The notes beneath the pieces are model-generated. The model was given only the letters and a program-made list of their open reading frames with translations. It did not search any database and was not told the DNA's origin. A program made the translations under genes and the position numbers. A DNA stretch of 64,000 nt from NCBI GenBank assembly GCA_000741495.1, contig JGZV01000002.1, positions 186,001-250,000 on the forward strand, written 5' to 3'. The stretch is from Bifidobacterium thermophilum (GTDB taxonomy: Bacteria; Actinomycetota; Actinomycetes; Actinomycetales; Bifidobacteriaceae). Positions 16,416 to 28,400 of this stretch are shown here, one piece after another; the stretch's first letter is position 1; each line of letters opens with the position of its first letter.

Positions 16416-17699
16416 GTGAGGGATTTGCCGATTACCTGCATTCTGGTCATTGCCGTCTTGGCAATCATCGACGCAATCATCGGATACAAGTCGTCCAGCC
16501 GCCAATATTCAGAAACCCCCGTAACGCTCACTGCAAAGTTCCGAGTCACGAGTGTGTTGCTCGCCATCGCATTTGGCATCCCCTCATGGCTCGTCACATT
16601 CTTCGCGTGCCGCTATTTGGCTTCAATAACCACCGCGGCATTCGCTGGCAATGGTCCCGGCGGAGACGCACAAAATACGCCCGCTGTTGTCGCCATGGTC
16701 ATCACATATGCGCTGATTGTCACACTCCTGCTGCAACTTCTGCCTTGGCGCGCGACGAAGGCATACCGGCGAATCGCCGATTCTTCATGGCTGAACAAGC
16801 ATGATCCCGGTCCGCTGCATGACGCCGTCACCGAATATGGCATCGAACCGGCGCCGCCAGACGAAATGACGTATCAGGGGTATCACATGGTGACGCAAGA
16901 CGCGTCCAAGGAATTGTATGGAACCTCGCTAGGCGTTGCATACCATGCCGCGATGGGCATGAATCTAGGTGAGGCACACTACCGGGGGCAACTGTACGGA
17001 TTCCCGGGCAGCGGACTTGAACACAGTGGTTACGACCGGCGTGGCATCTCCTCAGGCATGATTGGCGAGAAGATTTTGGCTGGAATCATCGCTGCGTTCA
17101 ACAAGAACGGCAACCTCAATGTCATCGGGTTTTACAGCCTTTATGGTTTGGACCGCAACGGCCGTAGAACGAACGCCGACATTGACTGCGTGCTGCTCGG
17201 CATGGATTATGAAGGACGATTACATGCCTGGTTTGTTGACGCCAAGTATTACAAGGGCGGCAAGGACACCAAATACATTTGCATGGGCAACAGCACGATT
17301 GCGCGAATCAGCAAATCTCAGCATGCGTTCGTGACCGGTCCGGACGGGCGAGTCACACTTGCGACATCGTCGAATATGTTGCACCAGCAATCCATGTGGG
17401 AGCCACTGCTCAGAGAGCACAACATCGACGCACAATGGGTGATCTGCTTTGTCCCCGGTCCCGAAGGCACACCGGATGTCAGTAACCTGCAGTGGGCAGC
17501 CGACAGGCACGTGCGTTACAACCCTGATTCCCCATCCGGCACGTCCGCCGAATACCAAGGCATTCCAGTCGTGAGTGCCTCACGACTTGTCGGCATTATT
17601 CATGCCATGCACCTTGCCGACACCGCGTATATTCCCGATGATGCGATCAAGCTGTTCAAGCGGTATGTGAAGTGGCCGCATGGATCGAGGCGACACTGA
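16416..17699 (+). CDS. Membrane-anchored NERD-like nuclease-domain protein
   Basis: A 427-aa protein with three hydrophobic segments in the first 110 residues (ITCILVIAVLAIIDAIIGY, VTSVLLAIAFGIPSWLVTFF, VVAMVITYALIVTLLLQLL). A soluble domain from about residue 195 reads IGEKILAGIIAAFNK, GRRTNADIDCVLLG, LHAWFVDAKYYKGG. The Glu, the Asp in ADID and the DAK give a PD-(D/E)XK arrangement as in NERD (nuclease-related) domains. Start is a GTG at 16416 preceded by GAGGG; a TTG at 16425 is possible. It sits at the left edge of the defence island and is followed by a good terminator. A role in DNA degradation or phage sensing at the membrane is inference. Confidence 0.7.
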   Translation: MRDLPITCILVIAVLAIIDAIIGYKSSSRQYSETPVTLTAKFRVTSVLLAIAFGIPSWLVTFFACRYLASITTAAFAGNGPGGDAQNTPAVVAMVITYALIVTLLLQLLPWRATKAYRRIADSSWLNKHDPGPLHDAVTEYGIEPAPPDEMTYQGYHMVTQDASKELYGTSLGVAYHAAMGMNLGEAHYRGQLYGFPGSGLEHSGYDRRGISSGMIGEKILAGIIAAFNKNGNLNVIGFYSLYGLDRNGRRTNADIDCVLLGMDYEGRLHAWFVDAKYYKGGKDTKYICMGNSTIARISKSQHAFVTGPDGRVTLATSSNMLHQQSMWEPLLREHNIDAQWVICFVPGPEGTPDVSNLQWAADRHVRYNPDSPSGTSAEYQGIPVVSASRLVGIIHAMHLADTAYIPDDAIKLFKRYVKWPHGSRRH

Positions 17700-18464
17700 A
17701 ACAGAACACGCCGCTCAGTTGCGATACTGGGTTTCTATCGATAGCCTCGACATTACATGAACACGGGATGACTCGACCGGTCTTTGCGGATGTGAAGCGG
17801 TCTCCCAACAGCGGGAGCCATTCTAGATAGGCTCCCGTTTTCTTTTCTCATGACGATGACAATTTTGCAGTTGTGGGTCGCGTCGGCTGAGTGTTTCCTC
17901 AGCGTTGCAGCCTGCACCACATGGAACACGGCAATCCAGCAGAGACAGAGCCCATTACCACTCAAGCAACCACAGACAACCGGCACCTAAACCTTGCCCT
18001 GGGCATGAAGCCGATCATGTTCTTCACCAGCCTCGAACTGATTGAAATCAGTCCTATGCTCGAGCGCGTATTTGAATCTCGCGTTTACCCATGCCGTTTT
18101 TGCATCATCCCACGGGACAATACCGTCGCGTTTGTTTAGCGCAGCTTCCTTCTCGGCACTGACCCTGACGAGACTGTTGGCAGCGAAGCAGAACTTATCT
18201 GAATCCATGCGGATGGTTCTAGACAAGATATTAATGAGGAGGTTCTTATTTCAACTGAGTAAAACAAAATTTGCAATGTAATCCCATAATTGGTCGAGTA
18301 TATATCAATGATTTCTATCAACGCTCATCAATAACAGGCCTCATACAATCAAGCGCAGCCCGGCCTGTCTCTGGCGTATTACAATAACAAGGGGAAGACA
18401 ATAACAAGATTTCGATGTGACATAAACTTGTCTCCCTTAAGGTTGAAACTTAGAATGCATTGAT
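17700..18464. other. Intergenic region at left edge of AT-rich island
   Basis: About 765 bp. It contains the terminator at 17812-17846, then DNA that becomes steadily more AT-rich toward 18464. A minus-strand frame at 17987-18226 (79 aa with a TTG start, or 73 aa from ATG 18208) has a fairly protein-like composition (DKFCFAANSLVRVSAEKEAA) but no ribosome binding site, so it is a doubtful gene or a remnant. No tRNA or attachment repeat was recognised here. Confidence 0.4.
17812..17846 (+). terminator. Rho-independent terminator
   Basis: CGGGAGCC (17812-17819) pairs with GGCTCCCG (17830-17837) around a 10-nt loop and is followed by TTTTCTTTT. This is the only hairpin in the window with a clear U tract and would end the NERD-gene transcript. 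Confidence 0.85.
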
Positions 18465-19643
18465 ATGACGACTACAGTTACCGCAAGAGATTATAACATT
18501 TCATCAATTTCCGATTCAATACATATACCACAAACAGAAATAAATCAAATACAAAGAGACTTCAATGCGTTTATCAAACAATCACCAATTGTAAATCATA
18601 AAAATTGTATGATTTGTAATACTGCATTCGGTACAAAGGGCAGTTCCTCGTCAGTCTGTCTTTCACATTCAATACCGCAACACAGTTTAAAAACCATCTC
18701 TGCAAACGGGGAATTATATAACACCAATAAAATAGTTCATTTTAGCATTAGGAAAGAAGAGCAAGGAACAAAAATCTCAGGGACATTCCGGCTAATTTGC
18801 AGAGACTGCGATTCGCGAGTCTTTAGAGAATATGAACAGTTCGATAATTACACAAGTGATTTCACTGACAATTGCTATTCCACATGTGTTCAACAGATAC
18901 TTAATGAGATTACGCTGAAAAATTATCTCTCAGCCATCTATAACAATGAATCATCAAGCGCACCAATTAGATTTCTCTTACAAAATACCAACAGCTATAA
19001 TATTAATTATGATAGTGCCAGATATCTTAAATCATGGCTTTCCAGCAGCACCAATGATTTACATGACTTCAATAATCGCTTTCTGGAAGCAAAACGATCC
19101 TTAAACAAAATGATGATAGATAATTATAGCATAATATATTACAAATTGCTTGACAAGAAATTACCGATTGCAATGCAAGGCGTGTTTACACCAGAAAAAG
19201 CATTTGACGGTAAATATATCAACAATTACCATATCGAAAATGCATCAAAACAGGATGCCCATATTTGCATATTGCCCTCTAATGACTTTTCAATCGTACT
19301 ATTATTCACGAAGAAAAAGTACGGCAATGTCAAACATGCGTTTAAAACCATCCGCAATCTACCTGATGACGAAGCAATCAAGGCCATTATCGCACTCGGT
19401 CTGTTATATCTTGATAATGTATACTTATCGCCCGAGATACCGAAGAACATTACACAAGATTCGTATCTTCGTGAACTTACAGGGGAAACACTCACTACCT
19501 TATACTCGGTATCTTCCGACTCGCCAATCCCGGACAATATCAAAGATATTCCAGAAGCGAAAATCCTCAATTCGGCCAAAGCAAATCGCAATCTGATTTC
19601 TCGCTATACAGAAATTCCCGATCAGTTGATTGAATCAATATAG
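18465..19643 (+). CDS. AT-rich accessory protein with HNH/zinc-ribbon-like motif
   Basis: A 392-aa protein, not matched to a named family. Near residue 48 it has CMICNTAF, then CLSHSIPQHSLK (about 64-75), then LICRDCDSRVFREYEQ (about 107-122). Two CxxC pairs bracketing an SH-x-IP motif suggest a treble-clef/HNH-type zinc site. The remaining 270 residues are mostly polar helices without a known motif. Codon use is extremely AT-rich compared with the GC-rich neighbours, a sign of recent transfer. It sits between the NERD gene and the helicase/methylase operon, on the opposite strand to that operon. An anti-phage effector role is inference only. Confidence 0.6.
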   Translation: MTTTVTARDYNISSISDSIHIPQTEINQIQRDFNAFIKQSPIVNHKNCMICNTAFGTKGSSSSVCLSHSIPQHSLKTISANGELYNTNKIVHFSIRKEEQGTKISGTFRLICRDCDSRVFREYEQFDNYTSDFTDNCYSTCVQQILNEITLKNYLSAIYNNESSSAPIRFLLQNTNSYNINYDSARYLKSWLSSSTNDLHDFNNRFLEAKRSLNKMMIDNYSIIYYKLLDKKLPIAMQGVFTPEKAFDGKYINNYHIENASKQDAHICILPSNDFSIVLLFTKKKYGNVKHAFKTIRNLPDDEAIKAIIALGLLYLDNVYLSPEIPKNITQDSYLRELTGETLTTLYSVSSDSPIPDNIKDIPEAKILNSAKANRNLISRYTEIPDQLIESI

Positions 19644-19669
19644 CGAATTTAAGATGCCAATTCATTCGT

Positions 19670-19758
19670 CAATGATATTTACACCACCAATTTATCAAAT
19701 ATCATTGTACAGTTGCTGGATGTCATCAGACACGTTATTCCAAATGACATACAGCAAC
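19670..19758. repeat. Two adjacent inverted repeats downstream of the AT-rich gene
   Basis: The first is an 11-bp perfect inverted repeat (CAATGATATTT, 19670-19680, with 19697-19707). The second pairs 19712-19726 with 19744-19758 and matches at 14 of 15 positions (17-nt loop). They lie between the ends of two converging genes and could act as a two-way terminator or form a structured RNA. The remainder of the 315-bp gap (19644-19958) is AT-rich and shows nothing else. Confidence 0.45.
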
Positions 19759-19958
19759 TTCTTATATTCTGCCAACCGAATAATCTTATAACTGATCATG
19801 CGTTGATGAAACCGTAGATTTCATCTTCAACAAACAACATGACCCATTAACTCAATCAATCAGTGATAGAATATTCCACGCGACATCAACCGGCATCTAT
19901 AAACAATTAGCTCTTTATCATTGTCGCTTCTCTTCTCAATACCAGACACACAATACCC

Positions 19959-22439
19959 TCAATCCTGCTTCGGCTTACCCACCCCCACAATCAGCACTTC
20001 CTTCCTCGCACGTGTCATAGCAACATACAAGAGACTCCGCTCCTGCTTGTACAACTCTTGCAAAGCGACTTCGTCGTTACTGACCTCTGCGCGTAATGGG
20101 CTTGGGGGCAGCACATTGTCGTTTACGTCCACAATGACAACGCAATCGAATTCAAGACCCTTAACCCTATGCATAGTAGCGAGACGAATTCCCCGCATCT
20201 GACGATTATCTTCGTCAGGTCCTAGCTGGTATGCACCGTACGGCAATTGATTATCGATGATGTCACACCATTGTTTTACCAAGAAATGGTTCCTTGCTAC
20301 TACGCATACGTTTCTCGGATCAATGTGACGCATACCATCATTTAGGGCCGATTCCCAAGCATCGTCATCCGGATGGTCACTTTCCAAACCACATCGATCA
20401 ACAATCCATTTCCTGACCGCTTCAATTTCTTCAGCTTGGGAAGCGAAAAGACGCGCTTCCGGGACAGGCCCCATCATCAGGGACCTGCTATCCCCCACCG
20501 GTGCTTCCTCCCCATTCAAGTCATCAAACACGGTCACACGTGAATTCGGGGAGACAGTATCGTCCACAGCCTCGAACACAGAGTCGGCGACGTCCGGCCC
20601 TGACGTGAGGAAAATCCGATCCGCCGCTCCGCGTATCTGTTCTGTAGTTCGGTAATTCACCCGAAGTTTCCGTGCGCGTCCCTGGATTCTGATTCCGCAT
20701 TTGGACAGTACCGCCTTGCGACCGTAGATACGCTGCTGAGCATCTCCCACGATGAAGATGTCATTGTCGCCCTCATCAACCAAAGCACGAATCACTCTAT
20801 ACGCCGGGGTGGAAAAATCCTGCCCTTCGTCGACGATAACATGCGCGTATTTCTTTGGTCCATTCTGCTCGCGCAGCAATGTCTCCGCATAACTCATTGC
20901 CATATCCACGTCGTATGCTTGTTGCGACTGCATCACATGCTGATAAGCTTCTGCGACCCGCCATACTTCGAGCTTTTGCACACGGCTAAGTTTCATCCCC
21001 CGGCCTTTGCGCAACACACGCAAATATTCTGGCACGGATTGAACATGCGCGGGGACGATAACCTGACTCCACTCACTCTTCAGGAATGGAACAGTAAGTT
21101 TCGCATCATGAATTCCGCTTATGCTGATTGCTTTGCTCCACGCGTTGTTCAGGTCATCCCCGTGATCGGCGCTACCGTCAAACCAGATGTTGCCCGAATA
21201 CCCGTGTTCCTTAAGTTGTGTACTGACGAACCGATCGAGGTTGATGACATCAATCTTATTGAATTCTTCAACGCTGCATAGTTGCTTCAGGTTCGACGAA
21301 ATATCAGTGGCAAGATTTCGGGAATACGTGGTGAACAGCACCTTCTGCCTGCTACCTTGCTTAAGCAACGACGCTGCCAGACGACGCGCCCGGTGCATGG
21401 CGACAACGGTTTTTCCCGTACCGGCGCCGCCGAGTAGACGGAAAGGTCCATGATAATCGTGATCAACAAAGTATCGCTGATAGGGGTGCAAGAAAATGCG
21501 CCACTGTTCCAGCGGGGCATCAAGCACGCGCCTGAGGTCCTCCTGTCCTTTGATGACAACAAAGGACTGCTGGGTTGAATAGCTCGTCAATGCCTTGCGG
21601 AAATCGCCTTCCGCACCAGTATCTGGAACCGACACGGAGTGTGATGCTGCTGTCATACTTGACGATGCTTCATTGGCTGTACGAGCCATAGCTAGTACGT
21701 CCGTTTTCGAGCATCCTTCAGCGACAAGTTCAAGATACGTTCTCGCGTCATCCGGTAGACGTCTGCCCCATTCTTTGAATTGTTCCCAACTCGTTCTTGA
21801 CGACATGATATTCACGTATGGATCAGGGACACCTAACTCACGCATCTCCTGAATGGTGAGTTGACGGTACGAATCCGGCAATGGACCAACATGCATCTGC
21901 GCAGGCACGGAAGTGCGTGCTGTATTAGACGGAGTCTTCGAGAACGCACCAGGGCTTCCGCTATTTTCACCTGCACCAGTGGCTCCGCCAACGCTATCCG
22001 CTGGTGAAGGTACCTTGGGTACAGGAGGAATCAAAGTATTCTCTGTCACACCATTATGTTGCTGGTTGAGTGCGGCATCCTGCTCTTCAGCGGTGACCAC
22101 GTCATAAAGCTGAATGGTATTTGTCAGCGTATTGACTTCCAGCCGTTTCTTAGCCGCCCATGCATAGGCGTCATCGTGGTTCCCGATGTAGAGCACGGTA
22201 TAAACGCCGCTTTCTTTCTGATACCCAATAACGCCACGGTATTTCTGGTCGATACGAACCGAATAGAGTTTGTCGTCGACCGTGTTGTTAATCTTTTCCA
22301 GATGGATTCCAGGCGCTTTCGGATTTTCCTGGAATTTCTCTAGAAAATTCTCGAACTGCTTACGTACATTCTTCGGTAATGCCGCATAAGCTCTGAGCAC
22401 TGAATTGTGCATTACGATGATTGGCTGCTGTTGTACCAT
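19959..22439 (-). CDS. RelE/ParE-fold domain fused to UvrD-family helicase
   Basis: An 826-aa protein. Residues 1-105 resemble a RelE/ParE toxin-fold domain (AALPKNVRKQFENFLEKF, YSVRIDQKYRGVIGY, VLYIGNHDDAYAWA). A low-complexity linker of about 60 residues follows. The C-terminal superfamily 1 helicase has Walker A GGAGTGKT (337-344), Walker B VIVDEGQDFS (535-544), motif IV-like VNYRTTEQIR (594-603), motif V MHRVKGLEFDCVVIVDV and motif VI YVAMTRARKE. It starts five bases after the stop of the large helicase gene with AAGGAG upstream, so it is the last gene of the defence operon. Some stand-alone UvrD-like proteins carry this N-terminal fold; whether the RelE part cuts RNA is unknown. Confidence 0.82.
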   Translation of the reverse strand: MVQQQPIIVMHNSVLRAYAALPKNVRKQFENFLEKFQENPKAPGIHLEKINNTVDDKLYSVRIDQKYRGVIGYQKESGVYTVLYIGNHDDAYAWAAKKRLEVNTLTNTIQLYDVVTAEEQDAALNQQHNGVTENTLIPPVPKVPSPADSVGGATGAGENSGSPGAFSKTPSNTARTSVPAQMHVGPLPDSYRQLTIQEMRELGVPDPYVNIMSSRTSWEQFKEWGRRLPDDARTYLELVAEGCSKTDVLAMARTANEASSSMTAASHSVSVPDTGAEGDFRKALTSYSTQQSFVVIKGQEDLRRVLDAPLEQWRIFLHPYQRYFVDHDYHGPFRLLGGAGTGKTVVAMHRARRLAASLLKQGSRQKVLFTTYSRNLATDISSNLKQLCSVEEFNKIDVINLDRFVSTQLKEHGYSGNIWFDGSADHGDDLNNAWSKAISISGIHDAKLTVPFLKSEWSQVIVPAHVQSVPEYLRVLRKGRGMKLSRVQKLEVWRVAEAYQHVMQSQQAYDVDMAMSYAETLLREQNGPKKYAHVIVDEGQDFSTPAYRVIRALVDEGDNDIFIVGDAQQRIYGRKAVLSKCGIRIQGRARKLRVNYRTTEQIRGAADRIFLTSGPDVADSVFEAVDDTVSPNSRVTVFDDLNGEEAPVGDSRSLMMGPVPEARLFASQAEEIEAVRKWIVDRCGLESDHPDDDAWESALNDGMRHIDPRNVCVVARNHFLVKQWCDIIDNQLPYGAYQLGPDEDNRQMRGIRLATMHRVKGLEFDCVVIVDVNDNVLPPSPLRAEVSNDEVALQELYKQERSLLYVAMTRARKEVLIVGVGKPKQD

Positions 22440-22444
22440 TGAAA

Positions 22445-25400
22445 TCAGGACTCCTTCCCATCAGCTCCATCATTGAAGCACTCGGTAATATCATTATCTG
22501 CAGTAGCGTCGGTGATGACGGTCCACCCGCGATTGGTGAATGCCTGAGCGTTCGCATCATCCGCAGCAATATCAATGATGGGGAAGAACACAACTTTAAT
22601 ATCAACCCATGCAAGATCCGCCTGCCCAATGACTTTCCCGTGTTCATCCTGGAGCTCGTACCCCAGCTCTTTCGGTGCGGGTATGGACAGCTTCTCCGCC
22701 TTTTTGATGAACCGCTTGGTTTCATCCGACAGGTACAGGTATGTGGGGTCTGCCATGATGGCGGACCATCCAGTCCCATCCGAATCTTCCTGTACGGCTT
22801 CCGACTGATGGGACATCGCGTTCAAAGGAACGTAGGGATTCTCCCCCTCCATCGCGGTTTCAGCCATGAAGTGGAAATCCGGTGAGAACTGCAGAAGGTT
22901 TACGATGTGCCAATAACCGGACCATTGGGTTTTGTAATCGATTCGATCGTCATCGTCCAACGTATTCAAGGGGTTATACCCCGGTTGGTCGTTGGTTTCG
23001 TCCCTCTGCACGTCATTGAAAAGCAGGCCCACGTGCGCAGTAACGGGTGGTGTATTGCCACCCATCTCCAATCCGACGTATGCATTCAAGCGTTTTCCAT
23101 GCGGATATTGATGCAGAGAGTTCGCCGTAAACTCAGCACGGGGCTCTCCTTGGATTGACTCGATACTATTCAATCTCTCGGCAGTCTCAGGATTATTCCG
23201 ATTGCCGTCTCGGGCATTTAACGCAAAGCTAATCGAGTTGGCTTGATCGGTGAATATTTTCTCGGCATCTTGTCGTGCCAGATAGCATCCGAGCATACCC
23301 ACAGTTCCAACGATACTTGGGTCGAAAACGTCAGAGTGCTTCTGCACTATTGACTTCCGATATGCTTGCGTGGATGGCATCTTGTTCATGTCGAGAAGTG
23401 GGTCAGCCAATTCTTTTTCGGTTTTCCCCTGGACGAAACCAATGACATCATCGTAAGTGAGCGACCATACACGGTACCCCGCACGTCGCAGCGCTTCCCG
23501 TTTGAGGGAATCCTCTTTTACTATCCCCGCGTGGTATTGGATTCCATCGACGAAAATAGCCACTGATTTTCTGTCATCGCTTTCATCTGTGTCAACAGTG
23601 CTGAGACTCAGCACAAAATCCGGCTTGCAAGGCTGCGCCACTCCGGATTGCGGGCCTAAGGTGACCTGTGGCTCAACATCCCATTGATACCCGTTCACAG
23701 TGAGCTTGTATCCCTGCTTTCCATGAACAAATGCCTGGATAAGATCGGCACGGTGTCCTTTCGCTGTGGCGTTTTCCCCAAACGGATGAGCATACAAGCC
23801 ACGCAGTGCTTCAATGAAATGCTGTTCAAGAGTACTATCAAAGAGCGGATTTTCATCGATTTTCGAAATCGTGTCTATCCTACGGCACTTATTGTGAGGA
23901 TCAAGTATCTTGTCGATCATGCCGAGCGCCTTATGGCGTGATATCATTTCCAGAGCACGGCTCTGGCGATAAGCGTACAAACACCGGTAGCAGCCATCAG
24001 CATCAGTATCGGCGCAATCACATGTTAGCATGGCTTCTCTCGCGGCAGCGAGTACGTTCTGCAGCAGGTCGGGATCAGCCATTTGCTTGAGGTATCCGGT
24101 TCCTCCGGGTACGGTGTCATAGAATGCAAGATATGTCTTGCGTAGACCTGATCCGTCTGAGGTTGGTTCATTGCTCAACGTCACGGCGATATGATCGATG
24201 TTGCCGAACACCCGACGCATACCGAGCATTACCGCAGCGGTCAATGATTCCGCTGCACCACTCGAACCGGTACCGCCATCAATCTCAGGAACAAGCATAC
24301 GCAGGATTTCCGATTTGACCTCTCTATACAGGAACAAGCAGGTGTCTTTCTGCTCCGGATTCACCAGCGTCTCTGCATTCCGCTTGCGTTCCGGACAAGA
24401 ATATGCATGTCTGACATGGTTGCCTTCTATCACAGCGCCGCATCTTGCACACACAGTGAATCCCTTGCCATTTGCCGTGGTTCCAGCGATTTCCAACTGC
24501 GACCCATCTCCGGCAGCCTCTCCAAGGTTGATTTCCCGGATTGTTTCCTTTGAGGTGTAATCGAATCCGAAACTGGTCGCTCCAGTAATCTCCCAAGCAC
24601 TGTCAATGTGTTCGCGTGCGATATCGACCAAAGTGTTCTTCACAAAGTGGGCCTTGGGACGGTTATCAGATGTGTCATCCACCTGGCTCTCACTCTCTGT
24701 TTCCTCGGAGATCACTGTGTTGATGCGTACCATCGGCCGTTTTTGTCCGCTATCCGCCCATTGCATTGATCCGCAGGAAGGACAGCTGGCGAGATGCTCC
24801 GAGCTGGACACCGGTTCGGCATGTGAACAGTTCGGGCACAGACGCCACATGACGATGTCGCCACCAGTTCCGCCTTGTGTGCATAGAATCCGGCTAATCT
24901 TGTATTTTCTTCCAGCAGCAAAGAATGTGCTGCCCGGGGCAAGTTCGGTTATCGCGCTGGCTGCGGGACGCACGAAATCCTGTGTGACGGTCTTGCTGCG
25001 GCGTCGCTGGTTCTCGAGTAAGGTTTCTACGCCATTCTTCCCGTTGGTTTGTTCTTTGTCAGGTTTGAGAATCGTGTGGAGCGTTACCCCCGTTTCAGGG
25101 AAGGCATAGTTCGGCAACACACCTTGATCTGACAGATAATTGAAAGTACTGGTACTGCGAATACCGTTGATGATTTGTTGGAGATTGCGTATTTCTTCTT
25201 CGCATTCCAGCTGTTGCTGTGTGAACGAAGAATCCTGCGGCTTGTCTTTCAGCTCTTCAAGCAGACGGTCGGCTTCTCTTCGCTGCTGGGATAAGGCCGT
25301 AAGCGTGTCGTTTGTTCTTCCAAACACGTCAAAGATGCGCCGGCTCATGGTGCTGTCCTCTGAGGTTCCACGAGCAAAAGCTTCGAGCTGATTCCTCGTC

Positions 25401-28400
25401 TCACTGCTAAATCCGAATAACTCTTCGAAACCTGTCACCAACTCGCCAGTGTGCTTGCTGGTCCATTCGAGGAAATTCAACGGGAAATCGTTAGTCTGCT
25501 GTTCAGCAATATTGTTAAGGCACTGCTTCAATTTCAACGGCACGATATCTTGAGGTACCTTACCCGTCGCGAGCATCTCGTGCACCCACTTGCCTAACGC
25601 ATAGGCGATGAGCTGACGTTCCAGCACCGCTGTCGCCTTGAGGAAGATATGCGGTGGGTCGATGGAACCATCCAGCATGTCTTCTGGCCGCTGATAGAAA
25701 TAAACATCATGTTCCTTGGAGTTGGCGACCGCAAGAATGAGCGAATTGCCATCTCGTCGTCCGGCGCGTCCAGCTCTCTGAACATACTGAGCTTGCGAGG
25801 GCGGTATCGAAGAAAGAATGACTGTTGAAAGGTCCCCGATATCAATACCCATCTCGAGGGTAGGGGTGCATGCGAGCACGTTGACTGCCCCCGGCTGGGG
25901 ATGCTCCAGTTTGAACTGTTCTTCGAGCCGGTTCCTGGTGTCTCCGCTCAACAGTCCTGTATGTTCTGCGGCATGGATTCTTTCTGCAGGCTCGTTACGG
26001 TAGAGCTTGCCATAATAACCGAGCTCCAGTGCCGCAGCTTCATCGGTCCCTGCAGTCAAGATTCCCGAACAGGAGCGAGTTCTGCATCGCGCGCCACGCC
26101 ATGCAGGCAGGTTGCGTGTAGCGCACGAATAGCTTCTTCCACATGTATTGCATACCAGCTGGGTGACATTATCATCGACCATGCACCCTGTTTCGAGTAG
26201 CCCGTATACAGTCCGAGGAATCGGACCAGAGGACACTTGTATCGTGCCGACAATACCAGCGCGCACGCATTCTTCAAGCAAAATCCCGAGTAGTTCGCAG
26301 TGAATATCAGCGCTTTCGAAAGACTTCTCGCTCAGATATCTGTGGACAAGTTGACGATAAGGTCCGGAATCGAGGGTGTCGAATGCTTTCTTACGGACCG
26401 ACGGTTTGTCTGACAGGAAGTGCGGTACCTCATCCACATACACACCGGGCATCCACTTTTCATTCTTATTGGACAGGAAATATGTGTTTCCATCTTGTTG
26501 GAGGAACCGGTCGTATGTTACATCAAGGAACGCGCCTCTAGTACGCAGCAAGTTTAGAAATGCAGCAGTCAGGTGAAGCCAATCGTCATGGTCAATCGCC
26601 TCGCGCCTTAGACCGATTTCGTTGTGGCAGCGTTCCATCGTTACCACAGAAACTCGTTCCATCAACGGCTGATCAAACGCTAACGCTGCGCAACCTGATT
26701 TTTCCAGAGTTCGCCCGATGCGGCAGCGCATACCAAGCTCCAGCAAAGATTCCAACCGAATCCTACGCCCAATCCAGTCCAGCAGCAGTTTACGTTCTGG
26801 GCCAGCCGGGTTGTTCCGCAACACAGCATCATACTCGCGCATCCATGTCATATTTGGGGCGATGAATCGCACGATATATTCGGCTTCATTATCATACCGA
26901 CGGTGATAGTAATCGTTTTGATGGTTAAGAAAGTCAGCAAGACTTGACCCAGCCATACTGTTCTTTTCCAGATAGTCAACCGCAGAATTACGCAATGCGA
27001 AGCGCCAAGTCCGTGAGTTGAACACACTTGCGCGGTACGAGGCGTCCTGTACACTGTCGGAGAATACGATTGCCTTGTCGTCATCATTGAATGTATCTCC
27101 AGACAGCTCAGTGAGCATGACGCTGATCTGTGTGGTAGCCCGCACACCGACCATGGCGATGTCCTGTTCGCTGCCGCAGAACGGGCAACGATAATGTTTT
27201 CTTCCCTCAACAAGGCTCATTGTGCGCGCGATCATGGTGATACGCGGGGTACCACACGCCGAGCACTCACATTCTGACGGTTCGAATGACGCCACGGTTT
27301 CGGCTTTCATGCAGGAGTTGCAGAACCATACCGCCGCACAGCCATCGTTTTCCGGCGTAAATCCCATTTCGCACGGCTGCAACGTAATCAAGTCGTTCTT
27401 GGCCTTGTAGTCGAAAAACGTACTGTAAAAGGACTCCATATCACGAATGCCAATCCAGCCGTCTTTCCCGAGGAGACCAATCCAGGCAGTGCCGCCGCAA
27501 TCGCGGCAGTTGATGACCGGCATTCGGGTTCGAAGATCTTCCTTCGTCAGTTCGATAGCCGGGCGGTAATCGACTTCGCCATCCAGACCGGTGACGTTGG
27601 CCACTACCCTGCCTAATTCCTTGACCCATAGCTGGACTTGTACGTTGAGGAATGGACGTGGATTCTGCGCGTTTCCTGCCCGCACATAGGAAACCAACGC
27701 GACGAGTGCATCTACGCAGGCTTTTTGTTGTTCACGGTTCAGGCTATTGAAGCGAAGATGTCGAATGGCAAGCTCGTCGAGTAATGACCCATCGACTCGA
27801 CGTGGATGTTGTGATATCAGGTCGGTCAATGTGCACAGGAACCGGGAACGCTTGAGTTGACGCCCAAGTTCAATCCGTACAGCAGAATCTTCAATCGACT
27901 GTTGCTGCCGCCATTCTTCCAGCCAAGCTTGGGCTGCGCATGAAAGATATGCCTCGGGATCCGTATCGTGCTCAAGATTGATCAACTTTTCTGCCTCGAT
28001 GGCTGACGGAATGGTGTTGTCAGCATCTTCGTTATCGAAGAACTCGCTGGCGTGAAGTCGATCCTCGGTGATCACCGATTCAGGCGTGAATGTGGTATTG
28101 AAGATATCCTGTGCATATTTGCAGACTGATTCCACGGTTTCGTCTGTGCCCATGGTGGCGGACGTACCGATGCAGCATATTTCGTCGCTGCTGGTATGGA
28201 GCCTGTCTGTCAGCCTTCGCAACAGACATGCAAGATCAGTACCTTGTGCGCCATCGAAGGTGTGGAATTCGTCGACGACGAAATACTTGAGGGTTGTCTC
28301 GTCGTTATCGTCCCAGATTCGCGTGTCTTTTGGCCGTACCAGCAGATAGTCGAGCATCTTGTAATTGGTCAGCAGGATGTCTGGCGGGGTTTTCAGCAGC

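Noticed and set aside
17987-18226. 79-aa minus-strand frame with protein-like composition
   Set aside because: TTG start, no ribosome site and no neighbour on that strand; kept only as a note in the intergenic entry.
19660-19760. Retron-like msr/msd element suggested by nested inverted repeats
   Set aside because: No reverse transcriptase is nearby, and the repeats are short and AT-rich.
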